Source: CAZHZT01 sp964537285 (GTDB taxonomy: Bacteria > Bacteroidota > Bacteroidia > Chitinophagales > Saprospiraceae). From it: 15,007 bases of DNA. Where the stretch lies: NCBI GenBank assembly GCA_964537285.1, contig CAZHZT010000135.1, positions 1 through 15,007 of the forward strand. The letters are read 5' to 3'. The position numbers and the translations under genes were made by a program. This document shows positions 14,947 through 15,007 of this stretch, one piece after another. Each line of letters opens with the position of its first letter. Positions within the stretch are counted from its first letter, which is position 1. The notes under the pieces were generated by a model. It was given only the letters and a program-made list of their open reading frames with translations, searched no databases and was not told where the DNA came from.

Positions 14947-15007
14947 CAAATATTGGTAATGGGTCCAATCCGTTGATCAGGCCCTAAAGGCATTACTGAA
15001 TTGGCCA
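14946..15007 (-). CDS. Possible 3' end of a gene upstream of the histidine kinase (partial)
   Basis: On the minus strand an open frame enters from the window edge and ends at TGA (14948-14946), which shares its A with the kinase ATG (TGATG). The last residues read ANSVMPLGPDQRIGPITNI. The 1-nt overlap is the typical arrangement of translationally coupled genes, so a cotranscribed gene is likely. Only about 20 codons are visible, no family can be named, and the tail does not look like the Fis-type end of an NtrC regulator. Confidence 0.4.
   Translation of the reverse strand, partial: ANSVMPLGPDQRIGPITNI

Noticed and set aside
14947..14949. TTG at 14949 as start of the histidine kinase
   Set aside because: The next codon is an ATG that overlaps the upstream stop as TGATG, the more likely start.

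Overview
The window looks like a chromosomal segment of a Bacteroidota bacterium, probably a marine Saprospiria (Lewinella/Haliscomenobacter-like) relative. The lineage is inferred from five points: AT-leaning DNA, an absence of clear Shine-Dalgarno sites, several upstream regions carrying the Bacteroidota promoter (TTG, 17-23 nt, TAnnTTTG), long perfect-stem intergenic hairpins, and a Bacteroidota-style gene set. No rRNA, tRNA, CRISPR array, insertion sequence or phage gene was recognised.

Layout. 1-288: a gene-free stretch with four short hairpins and a promoter-like box. 289-5193: sbcD and sbcC, the two subunits of the SbcCD (Mre11/Rad50-like) nuclease, as a tight operon. 5199-5290: a 37-bp-arm inverted repeat carrying three copies of one 22-nt unit. 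5387-7133: two helical, coiled-coil proteins of unknown function. The second has two N-terminal membrane helices and a body that resembles PspA/ESCRT-III-type proteins, and its leader holds a large hairpin. 7155-7195: a symmetrical hairpin between convergent genes. 7204-9664 (minus strand): a dus (tRNA dihydrouridine synthase) and cca-type tRNA nucleotidyltransferase operon. 9718-9771: a terminator. 9824-11977 (minus): a secreted metallophosphatase/5'-nucleotidase ending in an IPTL-CTERM-type sorting tail. 12126-12737 (minus): a small SAM methyltransferase. 12927-13574 (plus): a uridine-kinase-type P-loop kinase. 13642-14946 (minus): a membrane sensor histidine kinase. 14946-15007: the possible 3' end of a gene coupled to the kinase.

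The clear functional groupings are DNA hairpin/double-strand-break processing (sbcDC), tRNA maturation and modification (dus-cca), and nucleotide salvage (the secreted 5'-nucleotidase and, a little further on, uridine kinase, which are not in one operon). The two coiled-coil genes are the best candidates for an uncharacterised system, possibly membrane remodelling or envelope stress.

The most unusual non-coding structure is a dispersed 7-bp tandem repeat (consensus GGNNAAC) found at three intergenic places (7196-7223, 12055-12089, 13534-13608). At two of them it supplies the last codons and the stop codon of the neighbouring gene. A second theme is the number of long, near-perfect inverted repeats (19-37 bp arms) in a genome that encodes a hairpin nuclease.
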